DNA of 64,000 bases from Marinobacter salinus (GCF_001854125.1 NZ_CP017715.1:2790001-2854000), one strand, 5' to 3'; counted from the stretch's first letter, positions 35,939 to 46,414 are shown. The notes: generated by a model not told the origin, from the sequence alone. Numbers and translations are program-made.

Positions 35939-37003
35939 CTGAACGCCGACAAAGGTGTGACAGCCAGCGAATTCTTCGTTCCGGACCTGTGCCGGGTACG
36001 GGCGGTGTTTTTACTGCTGGTGACCAGCGAACTGCTGGTTCTGGTGCTGGCCATCGTGCAGGCGGAAGCCGGATGGATCGACTGGAACTATTTTGGCCTG
36101 CTGTCGCTGTTCGTGCAGTGGACGACCCTTACCAGCGCCGCCTTGATCTGCCTCCTTCGCAGCCGACTCGCCCGAATGTCAATCGCCCGGGCCACGCTCG
36201 GCATCGTGGCCATTGTCCTGCTGGATGTTCTTGCCTTCAGCCTGTTCGCGGACAGCGTACTTCACCCCCAGCCCGGCGTAGCGGTCTGGCAGGGCATCGC
36301 GAAGAAGCAGTTGTTGGCGCTTATGATCGTCCTGATGGTGCTCCGTTATTTCTACCTGCAGCACCAGTGGCAACAACAGCGCGAAGCGGAAATGCAGGCT
36401 CATCTGACCGCGCTTCAGGCGCGCATCCAACCCCACTTCCTGTTCAACAGCATGAACACCATCGCCAGCCTGATTGCAATCAACCCGGATCAGGCGGAAG
36501 AAGCGGTACTGGATCTATCGGAGCTGTTCCGCGCCAGTCTGCGAACGGGTGACCAGCTCATTCCCCTCTCACGGGAACTGGACCTTTGTAAGCGTTATCT
36601 TGCCATTGAGTCACTGCGGCTCGGGGACAGGCTGACCCTGGAGTGGGCAATTCAACCAGGGCTTGAGCAACAGGCCATTCCGCCCCTGACCCTGCAGCCC
36701 CTCGTGGAAAATGCCATCTATCACGGTATCCAGCCCCGGCCGGATGGCGGCATCGTTCGCATTGAGGCGCAGACCCGTGGCAATTTTGTATACTTGATGG
36801 TGCAGAACCCCAAGCCGGATCATAACAATCGCCAGCATGAAGGCAACCGCATGGCCCTGGCCAATATCCGCTCTCGCCTCCAGGCTCTTTTTGGCGAACC
36901 GGCGGTGCTCAAACAGAGCCACCAAAACGACATTTATACGGTTACCCTCAGGCTTCCAAAGCAAAGCGCCAATGCTCAGCCGGCTTCCCGGAAAAGGACA
37001 TGA
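35939..37003 (+). CDS. algZ: Sensor histidine kinase AlgZ (LytS type)
   Basis: Membrane histidine kinase partner of AlgR. Several hydrophobic segments fill the first about 130 residues; the kinase part has QARIQPHFLFNSMNTIASL (the phospho-acceptor His in a LytS-type motif) and a simplified ATPase domain with LQPLVENAIYHGI. The best ribosome site, AAGGAGA, points to a CTG at 35939 (354 residues); the first conventional codon is GTG 35957, preceded only by AAAGG almost touching it. A CTG start is rare and should be treated as provisional. It is followed by algR after nine bases. Confidence 0.86.
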   Translation: MNADKGVTASEFFVPDLCRVRAVFLLLVTSELLVLVLAIVQAEAGWIDWNYFGLLSLFVQWTTLTSAALICLLRSRLARMSIARATLGIVAIVLLDVLAFSLFADSVLHPQPGVAVWQGIAKKQLLALMIVLMVLRYFYLQHQWQQQREAEMQAHLTALQARIQPHFLFNSMNTIASLIAINPDQAEEAVLDLSELFRASLRTGDQLIPLSRELDLCKRYLAIESLRLGDRLTLEWAIQPGLEQQAIPPLTLQPLVENAIYHGIQPRPDGGIVRIEAQTRGNFVYLMVQNPKPDHNNRQHEGNRMALANIRSRLQALFGEPAVLKQSHQNDIYTVTLRLPKQSANAQPASRKRT

Positions 37004-37012
37004 CACCCGGAT

Positions 37013-37774
37013 ATGAACACTGAGGCATCCCCAACACGCAGCATCCTTATCGCGGACGACGAACCTCTGGCAAGAGAGCGCTTGCGGCGTCTTGTGGAGG
37101 CCTTGCCAGGCTATCGCGTATGTGGCGAAGCAGCAGACGGCGACGCTGCACTCAAGCAGGTCGCCGACCTGGAGCCAGACATTCTCCTGCTGGATATCCG
37201 CATGCCCGGCATGGATGGCATGGAAGCGGCGACTCGTCTGGATCAACTGGCCAACCCGCCTGCGCTGATTTTCTGCACCGCCTACGATCACTACGCAATT
37301 CAGGCCTTTGGCGTTCAGGCCAGGGCCTACCTGCTCAAGCCTGTTCGCAAGGAAGCACTGGCCGATGCCCTGGACCGGGTCGGGCGGGTCAATCGTGTGC
37401 AATTGCAGACTCTGACCGACCAGACTGACCAGAGCGACGAACAACTGGCTGTGCGCACACACCGGGGCACCGAGCTGATTGACCTGACCACTATTCTGTA
37501 CTGTGAGGCCGACCAGAAGTACGTCACCCTGCACCATACCCGGGGCGAAACGGTCTGCGACTACACGCTCAAGGAACTGGAAAGCACCTACCCCCACCAT
37601 CTTCTGCGCACGCACCGTCACACGCTGGTCGGTGTCCGCTTCATTCAGGCCCTTAATCGTTCACCGGATGGACAGAACACGGTTGTGCTCAGGGATGGGC
37701 GAGGCAAGCTGCCCGTCAGCAGGCGTCATTCGAGCAGCGTGCGGCAATGGCTTCAGGAACATCAACCGGGTTAA
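37013..37774 (+). CDS. algR: LytTR response regulator AlgR
   Basis: Response regulator, 253 residues. Receiver domain at residues 10-125 with the phospho-acceptor Asp61 in LLLDIRMPGMDG and the switch lysine in AYLLKPVRKEA. The C-terminal LytTR DNA-binding domain (about 145-250) has LYCEADQKYVTLHH and LLRTHRHTLV. In Pseudomonas AlgR controls alginate, twitching and cyanide genes; the target set here is unknown. Paired with algZ and upstream of the haem genes. Confidence 0.93.
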   Translation: MNTEASPTRSILIADDEPLARERLRRLVEALPGYRVCGEAADGDAALKQVADLEPDILLLDIRMPGMDGMEAATRLDQLANPPALIFCTAYDHYAIQAFGVQARAYLLKPVRKEALADALDRVGRVNRVQLQTLTDQTDQSDEQLAVRTHRGTELIDLTTILYCEADQKYVTLHHTRGETVCDYTLKELESTYPHHLLRTHRHTLVGVRFIQALNRSPDGQNTVVLRDGRGKLPVSRRHSSSVRQWLQEHQPG

Positions 37775-37789
37775 TTTGCTCTCGGGACA

Positions 37790-37816
37790 TCCCGGCATCC
37801 ACGGCGGGACTTTTTT
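37790..37816 (+). terminator. Weak terminator-like hairpin between algR and hemC
   Basis: TCCCG pairs with CGGGA around a 10-base loop and is followed by C and six T. The stem is short, so it may only partly stop transcripts from algZ-algR. Confidence 0.4.
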
Positions 37817-37867
37817 GCTGTCACAAGGTACCCTTGGCGGACATTTTCCGAACCGACAGTGAGTGTC

Positions 37868-38809
37868 ATGTCAAAACGTACCCTTCGCATCGCAACCCGC
37901 AGCAGCGCACTTGCTCTCTGGCAGGCAGAATTCATCAAGTCCGAGCTGGAACGTCTGAACGATAACCTCGACGTGGAGCTGGTCAAGATCAAAACCCAGG
38001 GCGACAAGATTCTTGACGTTCCACTGGCGAAGATCGGCGGTAAGGGTCTGTTTGTGAAGGAACTGGAAGAAGCCATGCTGGATGGCCGTGCGGACCTAGC
38101 CGTTCATTCCATGAAAGACGTCCCCATGGAGTTCCCTGAAGGGCTTGGCCTCGTCGCCATCTGCGAGCGGGAAGATCCGACGGATGCGTTCGTCAGCAAC
38201 CAGTACGACAACGTTGATACGCTGCCGGACGGTGCTGTGGTAGGCACCGCCAGCCTGCGCCGGGAAGCCCAGCTGCGCGCCTACCGTCCGGACCTCGAAA
38301 TCCGTGTATTGCGTGGCAATGTGAATACTCGGCTGGCGAAACTGGATGCCGGCGATTACGACGCAATTGTACTGGCAAGCTCCGGCCTCAAACGCCTCGG
38401 TTTCCACGAGCGGATACGCTATTGCATGCCAGATACCATCTCCCTGCCCGCGGTTGGCCAGGGTGCTCTGGGTATAGAATGCCGGGTAGATGACAACGAA
38501 CTGCTGGCCATGCTCTCGCCACTCAATCATATCGACACATGGGACCGGGTATCGGCAGAGCGAGCCCTGAACCGTCGTCTCGAAGGTGGCTGCCAGGTCC
38601 CGATTGCCGCCTACGCACTGCTTGAAGATGAGAACACCATCTGGTTACGCGGTTTGGTAGGAGCCGTCGACGGCTCCCAGATTTTCCGGGTCGAAGGCCG
38701 GGCGCCCCGCGCCGAAGGCGAACGACTTGGCCGGGAGCTGGCAGAAGATCTGCTCGCGTTAGGAGCCGACAAGGTACTGGCTGAAATCTATGGCCATACC
38801 CCGCGCTGA
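37868..38809 (+). CDS. hemC: Hydroxymethylbilane synthase (porphobilinogen deaminase)
   Basis: Joins four porphobilinogens to hydroxymethylbilane in haem synthesis. 313 residues from ATG 37868 (a GTG three codons earlier is also open). The dipyrromethane cofactor cysteine is Cys242 in [12 protein letters not shown], the same number as in E. coli; [20 protein letters not shown] and AVHSMKDVP carry the active-site aspartate. It overlaps hemD by 20 bases, which couples the two consecutive enzymes. Confidence 0.96.
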   Translation: MSKRTLRIATRSSALALWQAEFIKSELERLNDNLDVELVKIKTQGDKILDVPLAKIGGKGLFVKELEEAMLDGRADLAVHSMKDVPMEFPEGLGLVAICEREDPTDAFVSNQYDNVDTLPDGAVVGTASLRREAQLRAYRPDLEIRVLRGNVNTRLAKLDAGDYDAIVLASSGLKRLGFHERIRYCMPDTISLPAVGQGALGIECRVDDNELLAMLSPLNHIDTWDRVSAERALNRRLEGGCQVPIAAYALLEDENTIWLRGLVGAVDGSQIFRVEGRAPRAEGERLGRELAEDLLALGADKVLAEIYGHTPR

Positions 38810-39602
38810 ATTGCCCGATCTCCGCGGCCGGCGGATCCTGATCTGCCGGCCGGAACCCGAAGCCACCAGGCTCGCCGACCGCTTCCGCGATGCGGGCGCG
38901 ATGGTTCGCGTACTCCCCCTTATCGAACGGGAACCGCTGCCGGAAACGCCGGAGCGGCGCACCCTGATTCTGAACCTTGACCAATTCTCCCATATCATCA
39001 CGGTCAGCCCCTATGCGGCCCGGTTACTGCTGGACGAACTGGATGCCTGGTGGCCCCAGATTCCAGCCGGCATCCGGTGGTATGCGGTGGGTGCAGCAAC
39101 AGCCTCTGTGCTCACAAAGCACGGCCTGAGCACACGTGCGCCTGCTCAGGGCTGGACCAGTGAAGCGTTACTGACGCTGCCATCCCTGACGCAGGTCAAA
39201 GGCCAAAAGGTTCTGCTCGCCCGAGGCACAAATGGACGCGAGCTGATCCGTCAAACCCTTGAGGCTCGCGGGGCCAGGGTCACCCCCTTGCCACTTTATC
39301 GACGGTTCAGTCCAGACTACCCGCCGAAAGAGCTCAGCGACATTCTCGGCGCCTTTGCACCGGAGGCCATCGTCGCCCTGTCTGGAGAAACCTTGAACAA
39401 TCTCGTCGCACTATGTGCGAATAGCGGCCATAATCTATACGATAGGTTATTGATTGTTCCAGCTGAACGGGTTGCCGAACAGGCCCGGGCAGCAGGATTC
39501 AAAAATCCGTGTATACCAGGAAGCCTTGCCGATAATGACATCGTGGCCACCGTTGCAGCGCAACTCACCGGCCGGGACGGTGGCTCCGGAAAAGCCAAGT
39601 AA
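38790..39602 (+). CDS. hemD: Uroporphyrinogen-III synthase
   Basis: Cyclises and inverts hydroxymethylbilane to uroporphyrinogen III. 270 residues. The family diverges strongly in sequence; [26 protein letters not shown] and the [12 protein letters not shown] segment fit, and the position after hemC with a 20-bp overlap settles it. Followed by hemX after eight bases. Confidence 0.9.
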   Translation: MAIPRAELPDLRGRRILICRPEPEATRLADRFRDAGAMVRVLPLIEREPLPETPERRTLILNLDQFSHIITVSPYAARLLLDELDAWWPQIPAGIRWYAVGAATASVLTKHGLSTRAPAQGWTSEALLTLPSLTQVKGQKVLLARGTNGRELIRQTLEARGARVTPLPLYRRFSPDYPPKELSDILGAFAPEAIVALSGETLNNLVALCANSGHNLYDRLLIVPAERVAEQARAAGFKNPCIPGSLADNDIVATVAAQLTGRDGGSGKAK

Positions 39603-39610
39603 GGACGCCC

Positions 39611-40729
39611 GTGACTGAGACAACAAATCAACTGCCCGCCCCGATTCCCAAAGAACCGCCGGCTCGCCAGAAGCTCTGGCCGGTCTGGCTGGTTACCATC
39701 GTTGCCCTGGTGATTGCGGTTACCCTGGCCGCCTGGAGCTGGCAACAGTGGAACAACCACCAGGCTATGCTGCAGAGCCTCCAGAACCTGCAGCAGGACA
39801 CGGCCCAGCTCGAAGACCTCTATGGCAATCGCGGGAGCCAGCAAAGTCAGCGACTGCAGTCGCTCGAAGAGAAGCTGTCAGCTCAGCGGGAACTGATCGC
39901 CACACAACAAAGGCACATTGATCACAACGCCCGGGAGCTGCTGGAAGCCGGCAATCGCACCCGGACCGACTGGCTGCTCGCAGAGGCTGAATACCTTCTG
40001 CGCATCGCCAATCAGCGCCTGATGATCGAAAAAGACATTCGCGGCGCGCTGTCGGCACTGGAGGCGGCCGATGAGGTGTTGACCGAATCCGACGACATCG
40101 GCGTGTTCCCTGTACGCCAGCAGCTGGCACGGGAAGTCCTGGCACTGAAAGGCATCAGCGGAGTCGATCGCACAGGACTGTATTTAAAGCTTGAAGCAGC
40201 CATCGACAGCATCCACCAGCTCACAGACCAGGCACTGATCAATGAACAGGCCCCAGGTTTTGTTGCTTCGCCTGGTGATCAGTCCGGCAGCACTCAGAAC
40301 GGCGAACCAAACGCCCTGACGAAAGCCTGGAGCAAATTCAAATCGACGCTGATGCAAGTGGTGGTCGTCCGCCGTCTGGACGAGCCTGTCAAACCACTGC
40401 TATCACCTGACCAGAGCGCTTATGCCCGCCTCAACCTCCAACTGATGCTGGAAGAAGCCGAAATGGCTGTACTTCGTGGCAACCAGTCATTGTATGAACG
40501 CTCACTGGCAAAAGCGCGTGACACAATTGATACCTGGTACAACGCCAGCAACACCCGGGTGATGGCTCTGTCTGAAACCCTGGCCGAACTGGCCAGCCGC
40601 AATATCGATCCCAAGTTGCCGGACATCAGCAAATCCCTGGATCTTCTCAAGGAACGACTCGCCGGACGACTCAATGCAAGCGATGGCGAAAATGCCGGAT
40701 CCGGTGCCGATGGGGGCGATGATTCATGA
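39611..40729 (+). CDS. hemX: HemX-like inner-membrane protein
   Basis: 372-residue protein with one membrane segment (about 23-45, WPVWLVTIVALVIAVTLAAW), a coiled coil after it, and a long periplasmic helical part with WLLAEAEYLLRIANQRLMIE, the family core. The role in haem synthesis is unproven; the gene is called HemX from its place in the hem operon. GTG start with AAGGA upstream. The stop overlaps hemY (ATGA). Confidence 0.9.
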   Translation: MTETTNQLPAPIPKEPPARQKLWPVWLVTIVALVIAVTLAAWSWQQWNNHQAMLQSLQNLQQDTAQLEDLYGNRGSQQSQRLQSLEEKLSAQRELIATQQRHIDHNARELLEAGNRTRTDWLLAEAEYLLRIANQRLMIEKDIRGALSALEAADEVLTESDDIGVFPVRQQLAREVLALKGISGVDRTGLYLKLEAAIDSIHQLTDQALINEQAPGFVASPGDQSGSTQNGEPNALTKAWSKFKSTLMQVVVVRRLDEPVKPLLSPDQSAYARLNLQLMLEEAEMAVLRGNQSLYERSLAKARDTIDTWYNASNTRVMALSETLAELASRNIDPKLPDISKSLDLLKERLAGRLNASDGENAGSGADGGDDS

Positions 40730-41967
40730 TTCGTTTGCTCCTGATTGTTCTGCTAGCGCTGCTGATCGGGACAGGATTGTCTCTGGGACTTCAGTATGAT
40801 TTGGGCTACATCCGCATCAGCCTGGGTCACTACATGATAGAAACCAACTTCTGGGTTGGTCTGGCCTTGGTATTTGCGGTGATTGTGCTGACGGTGGTCA
40901 CCCTCAGCCTGTTTCGTCGGGTCCGACACAGTACCGGACTGGTCTCTGGCTGGATAGCCCGGGGCAATGAGCGCAGAGCCCGTCGGCGCACCACCCAGGG
41001 CCTGCTCGCTCTTGCTGAAGGTAACTGGCCCCGGGCCAGCAAACTCCTGACCTCTGCCGCGAGCCATGTTGATACCCCACTGATCAATTATCTGGCCGCC
41101 GCTCAGGCCTCGTTTGAATCCGGTGATTATGAAACCGTGGACGAATTGCTTCGTAAGGCCTTCGAAAGTACACCGGGATCCGATCTGGCGGTCGGTATAA
41201 CCCAGGCCCAGTTGCAGTTGGCAGGTAACCGTCTGGAACAGGCACTGGCCACGCTGGTCCGGCTGCGCAAGCAGTCACCTCACCACCCGTTCGTGCTCAA
41301 ATTGCTGAAAACCACCTACCTCCGCCTGGAAGACTGGCGTGAACTTTCAAAGCTGCTGCCAGAACTGCAAAAGCGCAACGTTCTGCCGGAAGAGGAATTC
41401 AACGAGTTGCAGCGCCTTGTTTGGCACAACCTGCTCGAACGGGCAGCCGAAGATTGTCGCCGGAACCGGAAAGAAGACCCCAATGCATCACTGGAACCGC
41501 TCACCCGTCTGTGGGACGAATTACCCGGTTTCCTTCGCCGTGATGAATTCACCATCCGGGATTACGCCCGCCTGCTGGCTGACCTCGGCGATGAAGCCCA
41601 GACTGAAACGCTGCTGCGCAAGGTGCTGCGCAATCACTGGAGCGACGAACTGATCAATCTGTACGGGCGGATCAAGGGGCATAAGCCAGACGAGCAATTG
41701 CTGCTAGCCGAGCAATGGCTGAAAGACCGACCAAATAATGCCGAATTATTGCTGGCACTGGGCCGACTGAGCCTGCGTAATGAGCTCTGGGGGAAGGCGA
41801 GAGAATATTTTGAGACCAGCCTGAGGTTGCGTCGAAGCCGGGAGACCCTGGCGGAACTGAGCCGCCTGAACGCTCACATGGGCGAGGAAGAGGTCAGCAT
41901 CAAACTGATGATGCAGGGGCTGGCAAAAGACAATGGCCTGCCGGAACTCCCGATGCCCAAAGCCTGA
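40726..41967 (+). CDS. hemY: HemY-like TPR membrane protein
   Basis: 413-residue protein with two N-terminal membrane segments (LLLIVLLALLIGTGLSLGL and FWVGLALVFAVIVLTVVTLS) and a cytosolic or periplasmic run of TPR-like helices. The enterobacterial hemY is a homologue; despite the name it is not the oxygen-dependent oxidase HemY of Bacillus. Ends the hemC-hemD-hemX-hemY run. Confidence 0.9.
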   Translation: MIRLLLIVLLALLIGTGLSLGLQYDLGYIRISLGHYMIETNFWVGLALVFAVIVLTVVTLSLFRRVRHSTGLVSGWIARGNERRARRRTTQGLLALAEGNWPRASKLLTSAASHVDTPLINYLAAAQASFESGDYETVDELLRKAFESTPGSDLAVGITQAQLQLAGNRLEQALATLVRLRKQSPHHPFVLKLLKTTYLRLEDWRELSKLLPELQKRNVLPEEEFNELQRLVWHNLLERAAEDCRRNRKEDPNASLEPLTRLWDELPGFLRRDEFTIRDYARLLADLGDEAQTETLLRKVLRNHWSDELINLYGRIKGHKPDEQLLLAEQWLKDRPNNAELLLALGRLSLRNELWGKAREYFETSLRLRRSRETLAELSRLNAHMGEEEVSIKLMMQGLAKDNGLPELPMPKA

Positions 41968-42037
41968 CCCGGAATTGCCGGGCTGACGCCGAAGGTCAGT
42001 TCCGGCACGCTCCCCCTTTCCACTTATGCCCCTTTAT

Positions 42038-43033
42038 TTATTTCTGACGGGGCGCGTATTCAAGAACATCGGAGAAAAAGGCCTGTTCAGGCAAACCGGC
42101 TTCCATCAATGCATCCATCAGTGTGTACACCATGGTCGGTGAACCACTGGCGTGAACTTCCACGTTTTTCCAGTCCATGCCTGAGGCCAGAACCGCTCGC
42201 ACGAGCTGGTCGTGATGGCCACTCCAGTCATTATCCTCGTCATCGCCCACTACCGGCCGGAAGCTGAACGACGGCCAGTCCTTTGCCCATTGCTGGGCCA
42301 GTGATCTCAAATACATATCCTCATGGCGACGAACGCCCCAAAATAACTGGACCGGCTGACGGTATTCGGTGCCTCGCAGGTAATCCACCAGGCTCTTCAT
42401 CTGAGCAAAACCGGTACCGGCGGCTACCAGCAACAGCGGCTTCTCCGGAACGGCCGCCAGACAGGCCTTACCATGGGGCAGTTCGAGAGTAACTTCACCG
42501 CCAGAGGTCAGGGCATCGATCACCTTCTGCGCAGAAATCCAGTCCGGCGAGGCCTGGATATGCAGCTCAAGGTTCGGCTCTGAGGGACTGCTGGCAATGG
42601 AAAAATAACAGGGCTCATTACCGGGAAGGTTGACGGACAAATACTGACCGGCATGAAAGGACAGCTCACGACGTTTCGGAAGCTGAAGTTCAACGCGATA
42701 CACGTCGTGATTGATGGAACGAACGTCTACGACCTTTGCCTGAAACTTGCCAGGCTGAATCTTTCCGGCTGCCATAACGGCGCTTATCTCCAGTTCAAGA
42801 TCACCGAGCGCCAGGCTTCTGCAAAGCATCAGACGCTCACCGACCAGAATCTTCTGTTGATTTCGGGTGTTCAGGGCGGATCCGGCCAGCAGCCGTGCCT
42901 CGCATATTTCACACACCCCGTTGCGACAGGCCGCTGGCACATCAATGCCCCCACGGGCAGCCGCACTGAGAAGGTTGTCAGCCGGGCTGGCATAGTAAGC
43001 GAGCCCGGACGGATTCAGAGCAACCCGATACAC
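42038..43033 (-). CDS. Ferredoxin-linked NAD(P)H flavin reductase (2Fe-2S plus FNR)
   Basis: Electron-transfer flavoprotein of 331 residues. The N-terminal plant-type ferredoxin domain carries CRNGVCEIC and a later LMLCRSLA, giving the four cysteines. The FNR domain has the flavin motif YFSIASSP and the NAD motif VAAGTGFAQMKSL. Pseudomonas relatives are annotated CDP-6-deoxy-glucoseen reductase, which is probably a misnomer; the partner is unknown. I chose GTG 43033 because AGGGA lies upstream and it begins just past the ubiD stop; the longer frame to 43099 overlaps ubiD. Co-directional with ubiD, so flavin supply for that enzyme is one idea. Confidence 0.87.
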   Translation of the reverse strand: MYRVALNPSGLAYYASPADNLLSAAARGGIDVPAACRNGVCEICEARLLAGSALNTRNQQKILVGERLMLCRSLALGDLELEISAVMAAGKIQPGKFQAKVVDVRSINHDVYRVELQLPKRRELSFHAGQYLSVNLPGNEPCYFSIASSPSEPNLELHIQASPDWISAQKVIDALTSGGEVTLELPHGKACLAAVPEKPLLLVAAGTGFAQMKSLVDYLRGTEYRQPVQLFWGVRRHEDMYLRSLAQQWAKDWPSFSFRPVVGDDEDNDWSGHHDQLVRAVLASGMDWKNVEVHASGSPTMVYTLMDALMEAGLPEQAFFSDVLEYAPRQK

Positions 43034-43046
43034 ATTGTCGTCCCTA

Positions 43047-44534
43047 TCACTCGGGGCGATCCGGGTCAGTTTCAATCCCCAGGCTGTCCCACAGCCCATC
43101 TACCCGGCGTTTGACCTCGTCGGTCATAGTGATCGGGGTGCCCCATTCCCGGTCAGTCTCACCTGGCCATTTATTGGTGGCATCCATACCCATCTTCGAC
43201 CCCAGCCCGGACACCGGCGACGCAAAATCCAGATAATCAATAGGCGTATTATCTACCAGCATGGTGTCCCGGCTCGGATCCATGCGAGTCGTCATAGCCC
43301 AGATTACGTCTTTCCAGTCCCGCGCATTCACATCGTCATCGGTGACGATCACAAACTTGGTATACATGAACTGGCGCAGGAAGGACCATACCCCCATCAT
43401 CACCCGCTTGGCATGGCCGGGGTACTGCTTTTTCATGGTCACCACTGCCAGGCGGTAGGAGCAACCTTCCGGTGGCAGGTAAAAATCCACAATTTCCGGA
43501 AACTGCTTCTGCAGAATCGGAATGAACACCTCATTCAGCGCAACACCCAGAATCGCCGGCTCATCGGGAGGCCGACCGGTGTAGGTGCTGTGGTAGATCG
43601 GATCTTTGCGGTGGGTCATTCGCTCCACGGTAAACACCGGGAACTGATCCACCTCGTTATAATACCCGGTGTGATCACCAAACGGCCCTTCCGGCGCCAT
43701 ATCGTCCGGGTAGATAAAGCCTTCCAAGACAATCTCAGCGCTTGCGGGCACCTGCAGATCACTGAGGCCCGCTTTCACCAACTCAGTGCGGCTGCCGCGC
43801 AGCAAACCCGCAAAGGCGTATTCCGACAGGGAATCGGGCACCGGTGTCACTGCCCCGAGAATGGTGGCCGGGTCCGCACCCAGCGCCACGGCGACCGGAT
43901 AGGGCTGGCCTGGATTGGCTTTCTGGAACTCCTGAAAATCCAGGGCGCCACCGCGATGACTGAGCCAGCGCATGATCAACCGGTTGCGACCAATCACCTG
44001 TTGCCGGTAAATGCCCAGATTCTGCCGCTCTTTGTGGGGCCCACGGGTAATCACCAATGGCCAGGTGACCAATGGCCCGGCATCTCCCGGCCAGCAGTGC
44101 TGCACCGGAACCTGATAGAGATCCACCTGATCCTTCTCGATGACCACATCCTGACAGGGCGCCGAGCGGAGCACTTTCGGGCTCATCCGCATGACCTGGC
44201 GAAACAGCGGCAGTTTCTCGATCGCATCCCTGAAACCCTTGGGGGGATCAGGCTCCTTCAGGAAGGCCAGCAGCTTACCGATATCCCTCAATGCCGTAAC
44301 ACTGTCCTGCCCCATGCCCAGTGCCACCCGCTTGGGCGTGCCAAACAGGTTGGCCAGCACCGGCATGTCGTAACCCTTCGGATGCTCAAATAGCAACGCC
44401 GGACCCTCTGCCCGCAGAGTGCGGTCGCAGATTTCCGTCATTTCCAGATGGGGATCAACTTCAACAGAGATACGCTTCAGCTCACCCAGCTTTTCCAGCT
44501 GGTCAATGAAGTCTCGCAGGTCGTTGTATTTCAT
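43047..44534 (-). CDS. ubiD: 3-octaprenyl-4-hydroxybenzoate decarboxylase
   Basis: Prenyl-FMN-dependent decarboxylase of ubiquinone synthesis, 495 residues. [20 protein letters not shown] and [15 protein letters not shown] are family signatures, as are [11 protein letters not shown] and [17 protein letters not shown] segments around the cofactor site. It needs the flavin prenyltransferase UbiX, which is not in the window. Downstream of rho in the conserved order, with a repeat element between. Confidence 0.95.
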   Translation of the reverse strand: MKYNDLRDFIDQLEKLGELKRISVEVDPHLEMTEICDRTLRAEGPALLFEHPKGYDMPVLANLFGTPKRVALGMGQDSVTALRDIGKLLAFLKEPDPPKGFRDAIEKLPLFRQVMRMSPKVLRSAPCQDVVIEKDQVDLYQVPVQHCWPGDAGPLVTWPLVITRGPHKERQNLGIYRQQVIGRNRLIMRWLSHRGGALDFQEFQKANPGQPYPVAVALGADPATILGAVTPVPDSLSEYAFAGLLRGSRTELVKAGLSDLQVPASAEIVLEGFIYPDDMAPEGPFGDHTGYYNEVDQFPVFTVERMTHRKDPIYHSTYTGRPPDEPAILGVALNEVFIPILQKQFPEIVDFYLPPEGCSYRLAVVTMKKQYPGHAKRVMMGVWSFLRQFMYTKFVIVTDDDVNARDWKDVIWAMTTRMDPSRDTMLVDNTPIDYLDFASPVSGLGSKMGMDATNKWPGETDREWGTPITMTDEVKRRVDGLWDSLGIETDPDRPE

Positions 44535-44642
44535 CGCATGCTCCGAAGGTTTCGGGCTTTATACGGGCGCCAACGCTTATCGGATGATGACCCCAGGCGC
44601 AAAGTAAGGATGGGAACGCAGGTGCGCGCAGGCATCAGGAAA

Positions 44643-44749
44643 GCAGTGCCGGGATATCCTTTCCCGGACTGTGTCTTGCCAGGGACGGCAAGACCAAGCC
44701 TACAAGGACGTATCCACAGCGTGTCCGGGGAAGGATATCCCGGCACTGC
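44643..44749. repeat. 27-bp inverted repeat flanking an inner hairpin (REP-like element)
   Basis: Arms 44643-44669 and 44723-44749 are complementary over 27 bases with a single mismatch. Between them GTCTTGCC pairs with GGCAAGAC around AGGGAC. The whole reads like a mobile palindromic or REP-type unit sitting in the gap between ubiD and rho; it is not coding on either strand in a credible way. Elements with similar wording (CAGGGA...CCTACA.GGACGTAT) occur dispersed in marine gammaproteobacteria as I recall, but copy number cannot be shown from one window. Confidence 0.7.
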
Positions 44750-44787
44750 CACCTCGGAGTCGCATGCGCCGGGCCAGAACCCTGGGC

Positions 44788-46050
44788 TTACCGACGCTTC
44801 ATCGACTGGAAGAATTCGTCATTGGTCTTGGTGTCCTTGAGCTTGTCCAGCAGGAACTCGATGGCCGCCGTGTCGTCGTCCATGGAGTGCAGGAGCTTAC
44901 GCAGGATCCAGACCCGCTGGATATCCGCCTCACTCATCAGCAGATCCTCACGGCGCGTGCCGGAGCTGCGGATGTTAATGGCAGGATAGGTACGCTTCTC
45001 GGCAATTTTACGATCCAGGTGGATCTCCATGTTACCGGTGCCCTTGAACTCTTCGTAAATCACTTCGTCCATCTTGGAGCCAGTGTTTACCAGAGCCGTC
45101 GCCAGAATGGTAAGGCTGCCGCCTTCTTCCACGTTCCGTGCTGCGCCGAAGAACCGCTTCGGCTTCTCCAGGGCATGAGCATCCACACCACCGGTAAGCA
45201 CTTTGCCCGATGACGGAATCACCGTGTTGTAGGCACGAGCCAGACGAGTAATGGAATCCAGCAGTATCACCACGTCTTTTTTGTGCTCAACAAGGCGCTT
45301 GGCCTTCTCGATGACCATTTCCGCGACCTGAACATGACGCGCAGGCGGCTCGTCGAAGGTGGATGCAATCACCTCACCGCGCACGGTGCGCTGCATTTCG
45401 GTGACTTCCTCGGGACGCTCGTCAATCAGCAGCACCATAACATGGCATTCCGGATTGTTCCGGGTAATAGACTGGGCAATACTCTGCATCAGCAGGGTCT
45501 TACCGGCCTTGGGCGGGGAGACAATCAGGCCACGCTGGCCCTTGCCAATTGGTGCCACCAAATCCAGCACCCGCGAGGACAAATCCTCAGTGCTGCCATT
45601 ACCGGCTTCGAGCATCAGGCGCTCTTGCGGAAACAGCGGGGTCAGGTTTTCAAACAGAATCTTGTTACGGGCGTTGTCCGGCTTGTCGAAGTTAATTTCA
45701 TTAACCTTCAACAGGGCAAAATAACGCTCACCGTCTTTCGGAGGGCGGATTTTGCCGGCAACGGTATCGCCGGTGCGCAGATTGAAACGCCGGATCTGAC
45801 TCGGGGATACGTAAATATCATCAGGGCCGGCCAGATAGGAAGCATCAGCTGAACGGAGGAAACCGAAACCGTCCTGCAGAATTTCCAGTACGCCGTCACC
45901 ATAAATGTCTTCGCCGCTCTTGGCATGCTTTTTCAGGATGGTAAAAATTACATCCTGTTTGCGCGAACGAGCTAGGTTATCGAGGCCCATTTCTTGCGCA
46001 ATTTCGAGCAATTCGGGCATGGAGTTCTGCTTGAGTTCAGTAAGGTTCAT
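44788..46050 (-). CDS. rho: Transcription termination factor Rho
   Basis: Hexameric RNA-DNA helicase that ends transcription. 420 residues: N-terminal RNA-binding domain with [20 protein letters not shown] (about 60-79), the P-loop SPPKAGKT at 178-185, [13 protein letters not shown], and the C-terminal [10 protein letters not shown]. Full length and without lesions. A TTGACA-N18-GATGAT promoter lies about 190-210 bases upstream, giving a long leader, as rho genes often have for self-control. Confidence 0.97.
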   Translation of the reverse strand: MNLTELKQNSMPELLEIAQEMGLDNLARSRKQDVIFTILKKHAKSGEDIYGDGVLEILQDGFGFLRSADASYLAGPDDIYVSPSQIRRFNLRTGDTVAGKIRPPKDGERYFALLKVNEINFDKPDNARNKILFENLTPLFPQERLMLEAGNGSTEDLSSRVLDLVAPIGKGQRGLIVSPPKAGKTLLMQSIAQSITRNNPECHVMVLLIDERPEEVTEMQRTVRGEVIASTFDEPPARHVQVAEMVIEKAKRLVEHKKDVVILLDSITRLARAYNTVIPSSGKVLTGGVDAHALEKPKRFFGAARNVEEGGSLTILATALVNTGSKMDEVIYEEFKGTGNMEIHLDRKIAEKRTYPAINIRSSGTRREDLLMSEADIQRVWILRKLLHSMDDDTAAIEFLLDKLKDTKTNDEFFQSMKRR

Positions 46051-46414
46051 AGTTTATTGAATTTTTCAGGAATGGAAGTAAGCAAGTATTGGAATGACAG
46101 GGGTGCCCCTGAACGAGTTGATCAAATAATCGTTGAACTTGATGCTGGCCAGATGGAGCAACCGGTGTAGATGGAGTCCGGGATTAAGGTACTGAAGCCA
46201 GAGAGTGGGAACAATCGTTCGCCGGGCAAGAGCGATCATCGACCACCTGACTGGCGAATGTCAAGTGCGGCGACCAAATTAACGCCAATTTGATGACATG
46301 TCAGTGTTTAGGAGCCAGAGCCCTCCCTCTGAAGAGTTACTCCTCTTCCAATCATCATCCGTCCTGAGGATACTGACGAATAAAGATCTACGATAACTTT
46401 GCGGAGCCTAATCC
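46051..46414. other. Leader region between divergent rho and moaB
   Basis: The only gap above 300 bases. It holds the likely rho promoter and its leader on the minus side. I found no open frame with a ribosome site and no terminator in it. The moaB promoter must be here too, but I see no strong -35/-10 pair for it. Confidence 0.6.
46234..46263 (-). promoter_or_regulatory. Candidate sigma-70 promoter for rho
   Basis: On the minus strand a perfect TTGACA (46263-46258) is followed after 18 bases by GATGAT (46239-46234), about 180 bases before the rho ATG. The -35 is ideal, the -10 weak (4 of 6). Confidence 0.45.

Noticed and set aside
43035..44393. 452-codon open frame on the plus strand inside ubiD
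   Set aside because: It is fully antisense to ubiD, has no ribosome site, and its translation is His/Arg/Gln-rich with no domain; it is a shadow of a GC-biased gene.
44531..44752. 73-codon minus-strand frame across the inverted repeat
   Set aside because: The product is the translated repeat itself (PGYPSPDT and its echo); no ribosome site.
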